Shown here in pieces: positions 50,063-58,833 of a DNA stretch of 64,000 bases. The translations under genes and the position numbers were made by a program. The stretch is from Nonomuraea jabiensis (lineage in GTDB: Bacteria > Actinomycetota > Actinomycetes > Streptosporangiales > Streptosporangiaceae). The notes beneath the pieces are model-generated. The model did not search any database and was not told the origin of the DNA. It saw only the letters and a program-made list of their open reading frames with translations. The stretch's first letter is position 1, and every line of letters starts with the position of its first letter. The stretch spans positions 4,526,001 through 4,590,000 of the forward strand of contig NZ_JACHMB010000001.1 in NCBI RefSeq assembly GCF_014204795.1, in the 5' to 3' direction.

Positions 50063-50588
50063 CGTCGCCCTGGCCCTCGTCCTGTCGCCCACCCCCGCGC
50101 CCGGCGCGCCGTCCGACGCCGTCGGGGTGGTCGAGGACCTGGTGCTGCCCGTCGAGGACATCATCGGCGAGGTCGAATCGCTGGACGGCACCGAGAGCGA
50201 GACCAAGCAGGGGCGCCAGGTGACGGTCTCGCTCACCAGCGACGTGCTGTTCGCGCTGGACAAGTGGCAACTGACCGCGAAGGCCAGGCAGCGGCTGCGG
50301 GAGGTCGCCGCGAAGGTGAACGCCGACGGGGCGGGCGGGGTGGTCAGGATCGAGGGGCACACGGACGATCAGGGGAGCGACTCGTACAACCTCACGCTGT
50401 CGCAGCGGCGGGCGCAGGCGGTGGAGACGGCCATGCGCGGGCTGCTCACGGGGGCGGGGGTGAGCCTGGAGGCGCGAGGGTACGGCGAGAGCCGGCCGCG
50501 GCGGCCCAACGTGGTGGGCGGGAAGCCGGTCGAGAAGAACCGGGCGCAGAACCGGCGGGTCGAGATCGTCTTCACCACCAAGCAGTGA
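50046..50588 (+). CDS. OmpA-family peptidoglycan-binding protein
   Basis: 180 residues. A signal-like hydrophobic start is followed by an OmpA/MotB C-terminal domain (about 58-178): SDVLFALDKWQLTAKARQRL, IEGHTDDQGSDSYNLTLSQRRAQAV and the closing NRAQNRRVEIVF. The GHTDD and RR positions contact diaminopimelate in relatives. As there is no outer membrane in this kind of bacterium, it probably anchors to the wall. ATG at 50046 lies inside the lipoprotein gene, in another frame. Confidence 0.88.
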   Translation: MFRSLSVALALVLSPTPAPGAPSDAVGVVEDLVLPVEDIIGEVESLDGTESETKQGRQVTVSLTSDVLFALDKWQLTAKARQRLREVAAKVNADGAGGVVRIEGHTDDQGSDSYNLTLSQRRAQAVETAMRGLLTGAGVSLEARGYGESRPRRPNVVGGKPVEKNRAQNRRVEIVFTTKQ

Positions 50589-50897
50589 CCCTCCGCACTT
50601 CGGCCGGGGCCCTTCGGGAGGGGCGGCGGCACACCTCCGGGACGCTCGTTGGCTGAGGGCCCGGGAAGGGCGGCGGCGCGGCCCCCTGGGGGCTTGGCTG
50701 AAGGGCCCAAGGAGGGCGGCAGCGCTTCCCGCAGGGCGTCCTTTGAGCGCCGGTGCGGCGAGGTGGCGTGCGGTGGGGGTCGGCGCAACGCGTGCGGTGG
50801 CCGGACCACGGGGCGGGCGCGCTCCTCATAGGCGGCGTGACGGATCCCGGGGGTGGGGGGTCAGGCGGGGCAGCGCGGCGGATCCCGGGGGTGGGGG
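50589..50897. repeat. repeat-rich GC spacer without a gene
   Basis: 309 bases. Two imperfect copies of a unit of about 45 bases (TTGGCTGAGGGCCC...GGGCGGCGGCGC at 50649-50679 and the related 50694-50725), with a weaker third at about 50596-50634. A second repeat CGGATCCCGGGGGTGGGGG(G)TCA occurs at 50841-50863 and 50879-50900 (38-base period); the latter copy includes the stop codon of the protease gene. I see no convincing gene. Confidence 0.7.
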
Positions 50898-51968
50898 TCA
50901 GTCGGTGCGGAGTTGGCTCAGGGTGACGGCGACCGTGGTCGTGGTGCCGTCGGAGTGTTGCACGCCGACCTTGGCTTGGTCACCGGGCCTGAGGGTGGCG
51001 AGGGCCTCCGCGAGGGACGCCATCGTCGGCGTGTTCTTGCCGTTGATCGAGACGATCACGTCACCGGCCCTGATCCCCGCCTTCTCCGCCCCGCTGCCCG
51101 GTTCGACCCGGATGACGCCCACCCCGATCGACTGCCCGTCCGCGCTGATCACCGTGCTGCCCTGGATGCCGAGCGCGGCCCGGTGGCTGTTGGTGACCTT
51201 GCCGTACTTGACGATCTGGGTGGCGATGTCCCGGGCGGTGTTGCTCGGGATCGCGAACCCGATGCCCGGCGCCGCGCCCCCGCCGAGTTCGGGGTCGGTG
51301 GCCGCGAGCGTGGGGATGCCGATCACGCTGCCCGACAGGTCCACGAGCGCTCCGCCGCTGTTGCCCGGGTTGATGGCGGCCGAGGTCTGGATGGCGCCGG
51401 CGATCGTGGCCCCGGGGGAGCCCGCCTCCTGGGGCTCGGAGACGGTACGGCCGAGAGCCGAGACGATCCCGTTCGTCACGCTGCCCGACAGGCCCAGCGG
51501 GTTGCCCATGGCCAGCACGATCTGCCCGACCCGCAGCTTGGCCGAGTCCCCGAACCGCGCCGGTCGCAGCCCGTCCGGGTTGTCCACCTTGATCACCGCC
51601 AGGTCCCCCGCGTTGAAGGACCTGACCAGCCTGGCCGAGCGCGGCGGGCCGCCGGTGGCCAGCGTGACCTCCATCTTGGTGGCCTGGCCGACGACGTGGG
51701 CGTTGGTGATGATGTGTCCCGCCGTGTCGAGCACGATGCCGGACCCGAGCCCGACCTTGGTGGTGATCTGCACGATGGACGGCAGGACGTCGGCGATGAC
51801 GTCCTCGTACGCCGACTCCAGCGAGTGCAGCGACAGCGGCGGGGGAGAGGCCGTCGGCGAGCTGTGCGGGGTCGCCGTCGACGGCGTGGCGCTGGAGGTG
51901 GGAGGGGGAGCGCAGCCCGCGAGCAGCAGCACGAAAGCGGTGGCCAGTCCCGCGGCGATCCTCCTCAT
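50898..51968 (-). CDS. HtrA-like trypsin/PDZ lipoprotein
   Basis: 356 residues. Lipobox LAGC (Cys 19), Ser/Pro/Thr linker, a trypsin-like domain with complete triad (His 91 in ITNAHVVG, Asp 122 in GDLAVIKVD, Ser 204 in PGNSGGAL) and a C-terminal PDZ domain (about 255-350: VEPGSGAEKAGIRAGDVIVSINGK). It is a surface protease for damaged or signalling proteins. ATG 51968 starts a clean signal sequence; the longer open frame is an antisense/other-frame shadow. It lies 17 bases behind the acyl-CoA synthetase gene and may be co-transcribed. The stop codon lies within a duplicated GC-rich tail. Confidence 0.93.
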   Translation of the reverse strand: MRRIAAGLATAFVLLLAGCAPPPTSSATPSTATPHSSPTASPPPLSLHSLESAYEDVIADVLPSIVQITTKVGLGSGIVLDTAGHIITNAHVVGQATKMEVTLATGGPPRSARLVRSFNAGDLAVIKVDNPDGLRPARFGDSAKLRVGQIVLAMGNPLGLSGSVTNGIVSALGRTVSEPQEAGSPGATIAGAIQTSAAINPGNSGGALVDLSGSVIGIPTLAATDPELGGGAAPGIGFAIPSNTARDIATQIVKYGKVTNSHRAALGIQGSTVISADGQSIGVGVIRVEPGSGAEKAGIRAGDVIVSINGKNTPTMASLAEALATLRPGDQAKVGVQHSDGTTTTVAVTLSQLRTD

Positions 51969-51985
51969 GGGAGGACTGTTCCCAG

Positions 51986-53416
51986 TCAGCCGGAAAGATA
52001 CGCTTCCCGCACATCGTGCCTGCTCAGCTTGCCGGTCGGCGTGCGCGGCAGCGACTCCCGGTACTCGATCACCCGGGGATGCTTGAGCCTGGCCAGCCGG
52101 GGCGCGCAGTGCCGCAGCAGCTCCGCCGTGAGCTCGTCCCCGGCCGCCGCGCCGGACGCCGGCTGCACGAGCGCCACGACCTTGTGCCCCCACTCCGGGT
52201 CCGGTACGCCGATCACGGCCACGTCCGCCACGGCGGGGTGTTCGAGCAGCGCCGCCTCGATCTCGGCCGGGTAGATGTTGACCCCGCCGGAGATGATCAG
52301 GTCGGTCCGCCGGTCCAGCAGGAACAGGTAACCGTCGTCGTCGAGGTAGCCGATGTCCCCGGGCGTGTACGCCTGGCCGCGCATCGCCGCCGCCGTCTTG
52401 TCCGGGTCGCGGTGGTACTCGAACCGGTTGATCCCGCCGATGTAGACCAGCCCCGGCGAGCCCGGCCCCACCTCCTGGCCGTCCTCCCCGACGATGGTGA
52501 ACGACATCCCGTCCAGCGCCCTGCCGACCGTGCCCGGCCTGGCCAGCCACTCCTGCGAGGACACCATGGTCGCCACGGCCGCCTCGGTGGACCCGTAGTA
52601 CTCCCACAGCACGGGCCCGAGCCAGTCGATCATCGCCTGCTTGGTGGCCGGCGGGCACGGGGCCGCCCCGTGGTACAGGTGGGTGAGGGACGACAGGTCG
52701 TACGACTCCCTGTCCGGCACCCCCAGCAGCCGGTGGAACATCGTGGGCACCATGAACGCGTTCGTCACCCGATGCCGCTCGATCAGCCGCAGCGCCTCGA
52801 CGGCCTCGAACCGCTCCGGCGCCACGATCGCGTGCCCCAGCTGCAGCGCCATCATGGCCTGCCCGTACGGCGCCGAGTGGTAGAGCTGCGAGCACACCAG
52901 GTGCACCCCGCCGAACGGCAGCCCGAAGTGGCGCCAGCTCTTGCGCATGAGGATCGGGTACAGCTCCTCCGGCGTCAGATCCAGCAGCCGCCGACGTACC
53001 CCTTTGGGCCGTCCCGTCGTCCCGGAGGTGTAGAGCATCATGGACCCGGCCCGCCGGTGCGGCGGCGCGGTGGCGGGCTGCCCGTCGGCGAGCTCGGCGA
53101 CCGTGCGGGCATCCGGCGAGACCACCACCCCGGCCCCGCAGTCGGCCACGATGTAGTCGATCTCCTCGGCGGTGAAATGCCAGTTGACGGGCACGAGGTA
53201 GGCGCCGGTCTGGTACGTCGCGAGCATCATGGTGAGGGCGTCGAGCCCGTTCTTCAGCACGGTGACGACGCGGTCGCCGGGGGCGACTCCGCATGCCGTC
53301 AGCCCGTTGGAGACCTGGTTCACGCGGGCGAGAAGTTCACCGTAGGTGGCGCCGGTGTCACCGAGGAGCGCGGGACGTTCAGGGTCGTGGGCTGCGATCT
53401 CGTAAAAACCCCTCAT
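51986..53416 (-). CDS. fatty acyl-CoA synthetase (FadD-like)
   Basis: 476 residues, an adenylate-forming enzyme. Motifs in order: MLYTSGTTGRPKGV (P-loop), YYGSTEAA (A5), GDIGYLDDDGYLFLLDRRTDLIISGGVNIYP (A7-A8 region) and RTPTGKLSRHD with the A10 Lys. It is slightly short at the N-terminus compared with most FadD proteins. An inverted repeat resembling that in front of the acyl-CoA dehydrogenase gene lies 15 bases upstream of its ATG, so both genes may share a repressor. The substrate chain length is not deducible. Confidence 0.92.
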   Translation of the reverse strand: MRGFYEIAAHDPERPALLGDTGATYGELLARVNQVSNGLTACGVAPGDRVVTVLKNGLDALTMMLATYQTGAYLVPVNWHFTAEEIDYIVADCGAGVVVSPDARTVAELADGQPATAPPHRRAGSMMLYTSGTTGRPKGVRRRLLDLTPEELYPILMRKSWRHFGLPFGGVHLVCSQLYHSAPYGQAMMALQLGHAIVAPERFEAVEALRLIERHRVTNAFMVPTMFHRLLGVPDRESYDLSSLTHLYHGAAPCPPATKQAMIDWLGPVLWEYYGSTEAAVATMVSSQEWLARPGTVGRALDGMSFTIVGEDGQEVGPGSPGLVYIGGINRFEYHRDPDKTAAAMRGQAYTPGDIGYLDDDGYLFLLDRRTDLIISGGVNIYPAEIEAALLEHPAVADVAVIGVPDPEWGHKVVALVQPASGAAAGDELTAELLRHCAPRLARLKHPRVIEYRESLPRTPTGKLSRHDVREAYLSG

Positions 53417-53430
53417 GTTCGCAGACCTTA

Positions 53431-53445
53431 CAGAATTAGATTCTG
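53431..53445. promoter_or_regulatory. inverted-repeat operator upstream of acyl-CoA synthetase
   Basis: CAGAAT-TAG-ATTCTG, perfect 6-base arms, 14 bases upstream of the synthetase start codon. It shares AGAAT..G.TTCT with the repeat at 54588-54604. Confidence 0.6.
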
Positions 53446-53490
53446 CAGGGGTATTGGAGGAATTATCCAGCTCTCTTGTGACGTAACCTC

Positions 53491-54573
53491 ATGGCCATGG
53501 CGGACGTCGGCGACAAGAGACCTTCATACGATTCACCCACCACTCCGTTCCGCAAGGTCGTCCTGCCTGCCGAGGAGACGGTCAAGATCCCCCGCCCGCC
53601 GGCGGCGGGTCCGTCCGTCCCTCTCAGGCCCCCGGCGGGCGGCCCGCCGGTGCAGCAGCCCCCTCCCCATCAGGCGCCTCCTGCGCAGCCTCCGGTGCAG
53701 CCTCCGGTGCAGCCTCCTGTGCATCGAGGCGGTCCCGGCCCGCTCCCGCAGCCTCCGATGCGGCAGCAGCCGCTGTATCCGCCCCCGTCCCCGCCCCTGC
53801 CCGTCCCCAAGCCGCCGAGGCGCGGCATCGGCGACATCCCGATCAAGGTGGTCTATCTCCTCGGTGCCATCCTTGTCACCGTCCTCGCCGTGTTCCTGAT
53901 CTTTATGGTCTTCTCCGGCGACGTGCCCACCAACAAGGCGTCGGTCGAGCGGGTGGCCCCCGTCGCCCCCGTGCCGAGCTCCGCCGCCCCTTCGGCGTCG
54001 GCCGTGCCGACCGCCACCGAGAGCCCGATCGCGCTGCCGCCGGTGCCGAAGAGCAAGGCGTACCCGACCCTGGCGGGCACCGCCTCCGTGGTCACCGGCA
54101 TCATCAGCGACACGAACACCGGGATCACCTACCCCAGGCTGGCCGCGCCGTGGAAGGCCAAGTCGTTCCCGCCGTTCTCCGTCGCGCAGCGCATCGGCAA
54201 GGTGGCCGTCCCGCACACGGTGATCGCCTCGGCCATGTTCCCGGGTGACTCGCCCACGACGAAGCCCTCGAAGGACGCCGACTACCGCGAGCTGGCCACC
54301 CAGGGTGCCCGCTGGTCGCTCCGCACGCAGTATCCCGCGGGCGCCACGCTCGCCTGGACCGCCTCCCAGAAGATCCCGGTCGGCAAGGGCTGGACGCTCG
54401 GCTACCAGGTCACCTACACCCTCAACGGCAAGCAGCAGGTCGCCCAGGCCATGGTGACGGTCGTCGAGGTGGGCAAGACCAAGCCCGCGATGCTCCTGGC
54501 CTCCATCCCCGAGACGAACAAGAAGCGCTGGCCGGACATCAACACCCTCGTCCAACGGGTTCGACCGCTCTAG
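53491..54573 (+). CDS. proline-rich single-pass membrane protein
   Basis: 360 residues. Cytosolic part 1-115 is very Pro/Gln-rich with direct repeats (QPPVQPPVQPPVH). One membrane segment at about 118-140 (YLLGAILVTVLAVFLIFMVF), then a Ser/Pro/Ala linker and an external domain (about 190-355) that includes ITYPRLAAPWKAKSFPPFSVAQ. I do not recognise the external domain. ATG at 53491 or 53497. Likely an envelope protein; no specific function is assigned. Confidence 0.75.
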   Translation: MAMADVGDKRPSYDSPTTPFRKVVLPAEETVKIPRPPAAGPSVPLRPPAGGPPVQQPPPHQAPPAQPPVQPPVQPPVHRGGPGPLPQPPMRQQPLYPPPSPPLPVPKPPRRGIGDIPIKVVYLLGAILVTVLAVFLIFMVFSGDVPTNKASVERVAPVAPVPSSAAPSASAVPTATESPIALPPVPKSKAYPTLAGTASVVTGIISDTNTGITYPRLAAPWKAKSFPPFSVAQRIGKVAVPHTVIASAMFPGDSPTTKPSKDADYRELATQGARWSLRTQYPAGATLAWTASQKIPVGKGWTLGYQVTYTLNGKQQVAQAMVTVVEVGKTKPAMLLASIPETNKKRWPDINTLVQRVRPL

Positions 54574-54587
54574 GCCAGAAGCATCCT

Positions 54588-54604
54588 CTAGAATATGGTT
54601 CTAG
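54588..54604. promoter_or_regulatory. inverted-repeat operator upstream of acyl-CoA dehydrogenase
   Basis: CTAGAA-TATGG-TTCTAG, perfect 6-base arms, ending 31 bases before the start. Its core AGAATATGGTTCT matches the repeat upstream of the acyl-CoA synthetase at 10 of 13 positions, which fits a shared TetR/FadR-like fatty-acid regulator. Confidence 0.6.
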
Positions 54605-54635
54605 GTATGGGCCGGACCTGGCATGGAGGATGAGC

Positions 54636-56813
54636 ATGGCGATCGGGTTGAGCGAGGAGCACGAGGCGCTCCGTGAGTCGGTGAGCGGCTGGGCCGAGCG
54701 GAACATCCCGTCCGAGCTGCTGCGTGCCGGGACGGACGGGCGTCCGCCGTTCTGGGCGGGCCTGGCCGAGCAGGGGCTGCTCGGCCTGCACGTGCCCGAG
54801 GAGTACGGCGGCTCCGGCTACGGGTTGCTGGAGACGGCCGTGGCCGTCGAGGCGCTGGCCGAGCGCATGGCCCCGGGGCCCTACCTGCCGACCGTGCTGG
54901 CCAGTGCCGTGATCAACGCCTCCAAGCGCCCGGAGCACCTGGAGTCGTTCGCCGACGGCACCCTCACCGGCGCCGTGGCCCTGACCGGCTCGCTGACCGG
55001 CACCCGCACCGAGGACGGCTCCCTGGTCGTCTCCGGCACGGCCGACCCGGTGCTCGGCGGCTCGCTGGCCGACGCGCTCGTGCTCCCGGTCGCCACGGAC
55101 GACGGCGAGGAGTGGATCCTCGTCGACGCCTCCGCCGTCACCGTCACCGAGGTCAAGTCGCTGGACCTGACCAGGCCGGTGGCCAGGGTGGAGGTGTCGG
55201 AGCTGGTGGTGCCCGCCGAGGGCATCCTGGGCGGCGTCCAGCGTCCCGACGTGCTGAACCTGGCCGCGATCCTGCTCGGCGCCGAGGCCGCGGGCCTGGC
55301 CTCCTGGTGCGTCACCGCCGCCGCCGAGTACGCCAAGGTACGCGTGCAGTTCGGCCGCCCGATCGGCCAGTTCCAGGGCATCAAGCACAAGCTCTCCCGC
55401 ATGCTCGTCGCGCTGGAGCAGGCCCGCGCGACCGTCTGGGACGCCACCAGGGCGGAAGGGAGGGAGCTGGAGTACGCCGCCGCCGTCGCGGGCGTGATGG
55501 CCCCCGACGCGGCCGTCCAGTGCGCCAAGGACGCCATCCAGACCTTCGGCGGCATCGGCTACACCTTCGAGCACGACGTCCACCTCTACTACCGCCGCGC
55601 GCTCACCCTGCGCGCCCTGCTCGGCTCCTCGTCGGAGTGGGCGGCCAAGGTGACGGACCTGGCCCTGGAGGGCGTCGCCCGCGAGATGCGGATCGACCTG
55701 CCCGAGGACGCCGAGGAGCTGCGCGAGTCGATCCGGGCCGAGATCGCGGAGATCGCCCGGCTGGAGGGCAAGGAGCAGAAGCGAGCCCTGGCCGACCGCG
55801 GCTTCGTCATGCCGCACCTGGCCAGGCCGTGGGGCCGCGACGCCAAGCCGCTGGAGCAGGTGCTGATCGCCCAGGAGCTCAAGGCCGCCAAGGTCAAGCT
55901 GCCCGCGATGATCATCGGTGCATGGGTGGTGCCGTCCGTCGCCGCGTACGGCACCCGGGAGCAGCAGGAGCGCTTCCTGCCCAAGACGCTCAGCGGCGAG
56001 CTGATCTGGTGCCAGCTGTTCTCCGAGCCCGGCGCCGGGTCCGACCTGGCCTCGCTGCAGATGAAGGCGGAGCGGGTCGAGGGCGGCTGGAAGCTGACCG
56101 GGCAGAAGATCTGGACCTCCGTCGCCCACGTGGCCGAGTGGGGCATCTGCATCGCCCGCAACTCCAGCGAGGGCTCCAAGCACCAGGGCATCACGTACTT
56201 CCTGGTGGACATGAAGTCCCCGGGCGTCACGGTCCGGCCGCTGACCGAGATGACCGGCGAGAACCTGTTCAACGAGGTCTTCCTCGACGACGTCTTCGTC
56301 CCCGACGACCTGGTCGTGGGCGAGGTCGGCGACGGCTGGAAGGTCGCCCGCAACACGCTCTCCAACGAGCGCGTCTCGCTGTCGTCCGGCTCCGGCGGCA
56401 CCGGCGCGTCCGTACCCGACCTGCTGGGGCTGATCGGCCGGCTCGGCCGCGAGCTGACGCCGGCCGAGGCCCAGCAGGTGGCCGCGGTGGTCTGCGAGGG
56501 ACACTCGATCAACGCGCTGTCGCTGCGGGTCACGCTCAAGCAGCTCGCCGGGGCCGAGCCGGGCGCGGACGCGTCCGTACGCAAGCTGCTGTCCACCTCG
56601 CACGCCCAGCACGTCTCCGAGACGGCGGTCGACCTGCTGGGTCCGGCGGCGGTCGTGGCGGCCGACATGAAGCTCGGCGACCCGGGCTACTGGAACCGCG
56701 CGGTGCTCGCCACCAGGGCGATGACCATCTACGGCGGCACCACGGAGGTGCAGCTCAACATCATCGGCGAGCGCATGCTGGGCCTGCCCAGGGACCCGGA
56801 GCCCGGCAAGTGA
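54636..56813 (+). CDS. tandem acyl-CoA dehydrogenase fusion (FadE)
   Basis: 725 residues made of two acyl-CoA dehydrogenase-like halves. The first (about 1-345) has LGLHVPEEYGGSGYG, RVQFGRPIGQFQGIKHKL and QTFGGIGYTFEHDVHLYYRRA; the second (about 375-725) has CQLFSEPGAGSDLASLQ, TGQKIWTS and IYGGTTEVQLNIIGERMLGLPR. The same double arrangement is known for mycobacterial FadE34/FadE6-type enzymes, where the halves mimic a heterodimer. It would desaturate acyl- or steroid side-chain-CoA with FAD. ATG 54636 has GGAGG six bases upstream; ATG 54630 is too near it. A TAGAA-N5-TTCTA operator precedes the gene. Confidence 0.9.
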   Translation: MAIGLSEEHEALRESVSGWAERNIPSELLRAGTDGRPPFWAGLAEQGLLGLHVPEEYGGSGYGLLETAVAVEALAERMAPGPYLPTVLASAVINASKRPEHLESFADGTLTGAVALTGSLTGTRTEDGSLVVSGTADPVLGGSLADALVLPVATDDGEEWILVDASAVTVTEVKSLDLTRPVARVEVSELVVPAEGILGGVQRPDVLNLAAILLGAEAAGLASWCVTAAAEYAKVRVQFGRPIGQFQGIKHKLSRMLVALEQARATVWDATRAEGRELEYAAAVAGVMAPDAAVQCAKDAIQTFGGIGYTFEHDVHLYYRRALTLRALLGSSSEWAAKVTDLALEGVAREMRIDLPEDAEELRESIRAEIAEIARLEGKEQKRALADRGFVMPHLARPWGRDAKPLEQVLIAQELKAAKVKLPAMIIGAWVVPSVAAYGTREQQERFLPKTLSGELIWCQLFSEPGAGSDLASLQMKAERVEGGWKLTGQKIWTSVAHVAEWGICIARNSSEGSKHQGITYFLVDMKSPGVTVRPLTEMTGENLFNEVFLDDVFVPDDLVVGEVGDGWKVARNTLSNERVSLSSGSGGTGASVPDLLGLIGRLGRELTPAEAQQVAAVVCEGHSINALSLRVTLKQLAGAEPGADASVRKLLSTSHAQHVSETAVDLLGPAAVVAADMKLGDPGYWNRAVLATRAMTIYGGTTEVQLNIIGERMLGLPRDPEPGK

Positions 56814-56816
56814 GTG

Positions 56817-58679
56817 TCATCCCCCCACGGGCTGCGGGGGGACGGCGGTGGCGTTCAGGGCCGGCCTGGGGATGCCGACCCTGATCTCGCCGACGCAGGC
56901 GGACCGGCCGTCCAGGGTGCGCAGCACCAGGTCGGTCCCGCCGCCCTCGACGGCCGCGTACGTCGAGCCCAGGTCCTTGCCCGCGGGCACGCGCGTCTCG
57001 GTCCCGCCGAGCCGCACGGACAGCGTGGTCTCCACCGGGTTCAGGTAGCCGATCTGGGCCGTCCACGCGCCCTTGGGCAGCGACAGGGGGAGGCGGAAGT
57101 GGACCCCCGCGGGGCCCACCCGCGTGCAGGGGGACCGGCCGGGGACGACGGCGCCCTCGATGGACACCGGGCGCAGCCGCCCCTGGTCGTCGAAGACGAG
57201 CGGGCCGCTGACCGGCCCGTTCAGCCGGCCGGTCCAGGTGACCGGGTGCGCGGCGATGGGGCCGAGCACCTTGGACGTCAGCGCGTACTGGTAGAAGAAC
57301 GTGGCCACGACCACCTTCGCCGGCACGTACGTGTCCACGATGACGGCGCCGGGCGGCGTGCGCTTGAGCGCCACCCGTGCCGTCTCCACGTAGCTCTTGA
57401 CGTGCTGCCCGAGGGGCAGGTGGCCGTAGGCCGTCACCGACCAGATCGAGCCCGCCGCGACGACGGCGGCCAGCGGCACCCACACGAGCCTCAGCCGGGG
57501 TGCGGGGCGCAGCCAGGGCCGCTCCTCGTCCCGCAGCGGGATGAACGCCAGGCCGATCACCAGGGCCAGCACCATGGACGTGGAGGAGACGTAGCGCAGC
57601 TCGTAGCCGCCCAGGTCGGGGCCGAGCTGCTCCACGCGCCCGATCAGCACCGGCACCACGTCGGCGAGCAGCACGTAGCCGAGCAGGATCAGCCAGGCCA
57701 GCCAGGCCCGCCTGCGGTAGCGGATCGACACCGCCACGGCCACGGCCGCCAGCCCGAGCGCCGCCCAGGCCAGCGCGGGCGGCGTGGCGGCGATGGCGTA
57801 GTCGTCCCCGATGGGCAGCCACTTCCACGGCCCGCCGAACGTGCCGGGCGCCAGCGAGCCCCACAGCAGCGTCCAGGCGAACCGGGCCGCGACCGACAGG
57901 CTCGGCAGGCTCGGCCGCACGGTGTCGTCCGTGAGCTGCACGGAGGTGAAGAGCTGCCGGAAGAAGACCACCGCGTAGACCGCGACCACCCCGGCGTACA
58001 GCGCCCAGGCCGGCCACTGACGGGGGCGGCGCAGCCACCCCACGCTCAGCGCGAGCGCGAGCACCAGGATGAACGGCGCCTTCACGAAGAAGGCCATGCC
58101 GGCCGCCGTCCACGCCGCGGCGGCCAGCGCGTGCCCGAAGCGACCGGTCCGCGCGTAGTGCACGTGCGAGCTCAGCGCCATCGGCAGCGCGATCTGGAAC
58201 GGCAGCGTCTCGATCAGCACCGCCCACCACGACAGCGACGAGATCGTCAGCGGGGTCAGCAGGTAGAACGCGAGCGGCACCAGGATGGCCGGGCGCGGCC
58301 CGAACAGCAGCCGCAGCAGCCGCAGGAGCGCCAGCCCCGCGGCGCCGAGCAGCGTCATCGCCACGGCGTGGGCCAGCACGTCGTTGTAGACCCCCAGCCG
58401 GCCCAGCGCCCACTGGATCGCGAACGGCCCGGGCACGAGGTGGCCGTAGTCCACCCGCATGAGGTAGTCCCAGGTCAGGCCGTGCTCCAGGCCGCGGGCG
58501 ATGAAGGTGAAGTCGTCCTGCCGGAAGTAGGAGCGCCGTACCAGGTCGAACTTCCAGACCAGCTGGACGGCCACCATGACCAGCCCGGCGGCCAGCACGG
58601 CGTCGCCGCGCGTCCACGGGCGACCCTCGGCGCCGCGCGTCCGCGGGCGGCTCTCGGCCGTCGTCTCGCTCGTCGTCAC
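56817..58679 (-). CDS. polytopic membrane protein, GT-C-like
   Basis: 620 residues, about ten to twelve hydrophobic segments (first at about 25-45), then an external C-terminal domain (about 420-620). The first loop has FRQDDFTFIARGLEHGLTWDYL, with the Asp-Asp pattern of GT-C glycosyltransferases (GT39-like), and the C-terminal part looks beta-rich. I infer a glycosyl transfer role at the membrane, sugar unknown. GTG start. It ends three bases from the acyl-CoA dehydrogenase stop (convergent) and is divergent from another polytopic protein, which begins the arabinan-type cluster. Confidence 0.8.
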   Translation of the reverse strand: MTTSETTAESRPRTRGAEGRPWTRGDAVLAAGLVMVAVQLVWKFDLVRRSYFRQDDFTFIARGLEHGLTWDYLMRVDYGHLVPGPFAIQWALGRLGVYNDVLAHAVAMTLLGAAGLALLRLLRLLFGPRPAILVPLAFYLLTPLTISSLSWWAVLIETLPFQIALPMALSSHVHYARTGRFGHALAAAAWTAAGMAFFVKAPFILVLALALSVGWLRRPRQWPAWALYAGVVAVYAVVFFRQLFTSVQLTDDTVRPSLPSLSVAARFAWTLLWGSLAPGTFGGPWKWLPIGDDYAIAATPPALAWAALGLAAVAVAVSIRYRRRAWLAWLILLGYVLLADVVPVLIGRVEQLGPDLGGYELRYVSSTSMVLALVIGLAFIPLRDEERPWLRPAPRLRLVWVPLAAVVAAGSIWSVTAYGHLPLGQHVKSYVETARVALKRTPPGAVIVDTYVPAKVVVATFFYQYALTSKVLGPIAAHPVTWTGRLNGPVSGPLVFDDQGRLRPVSIEGAVVPGRSPCTRVGPAGVHFRLPLSLPKGAWTAQIGYLNPVETTLSVRLGGTETRVPAGKDLGSTYAAVEGGGTDLVLRTLDGRSACVGEIRVGIPRPALNATAVPPQPVGG

Positions 58680-58833
58680 CGGTCCCTCTGGCCCCGTCGC
58701 TCGCGTGGATCGGTCCCGCGCCGCTCCCTTGCGCGGCGTCGTGTCGCCGAGAGAGCACCTGGATCTGCGGAAAGATTAACAACCGGGGGACATGCCGGGA
58801 ATGTCTGTGGCTGGGTTGTGATGTCATAGCGGG

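Noticed and set aside
54588..54604. KstR steroid-regulator operator
   Set aside because: Spacing between arms is five bases rather than the four expected from the KstR consensus as I recall it, and the arms lack the AAC/GTT core.
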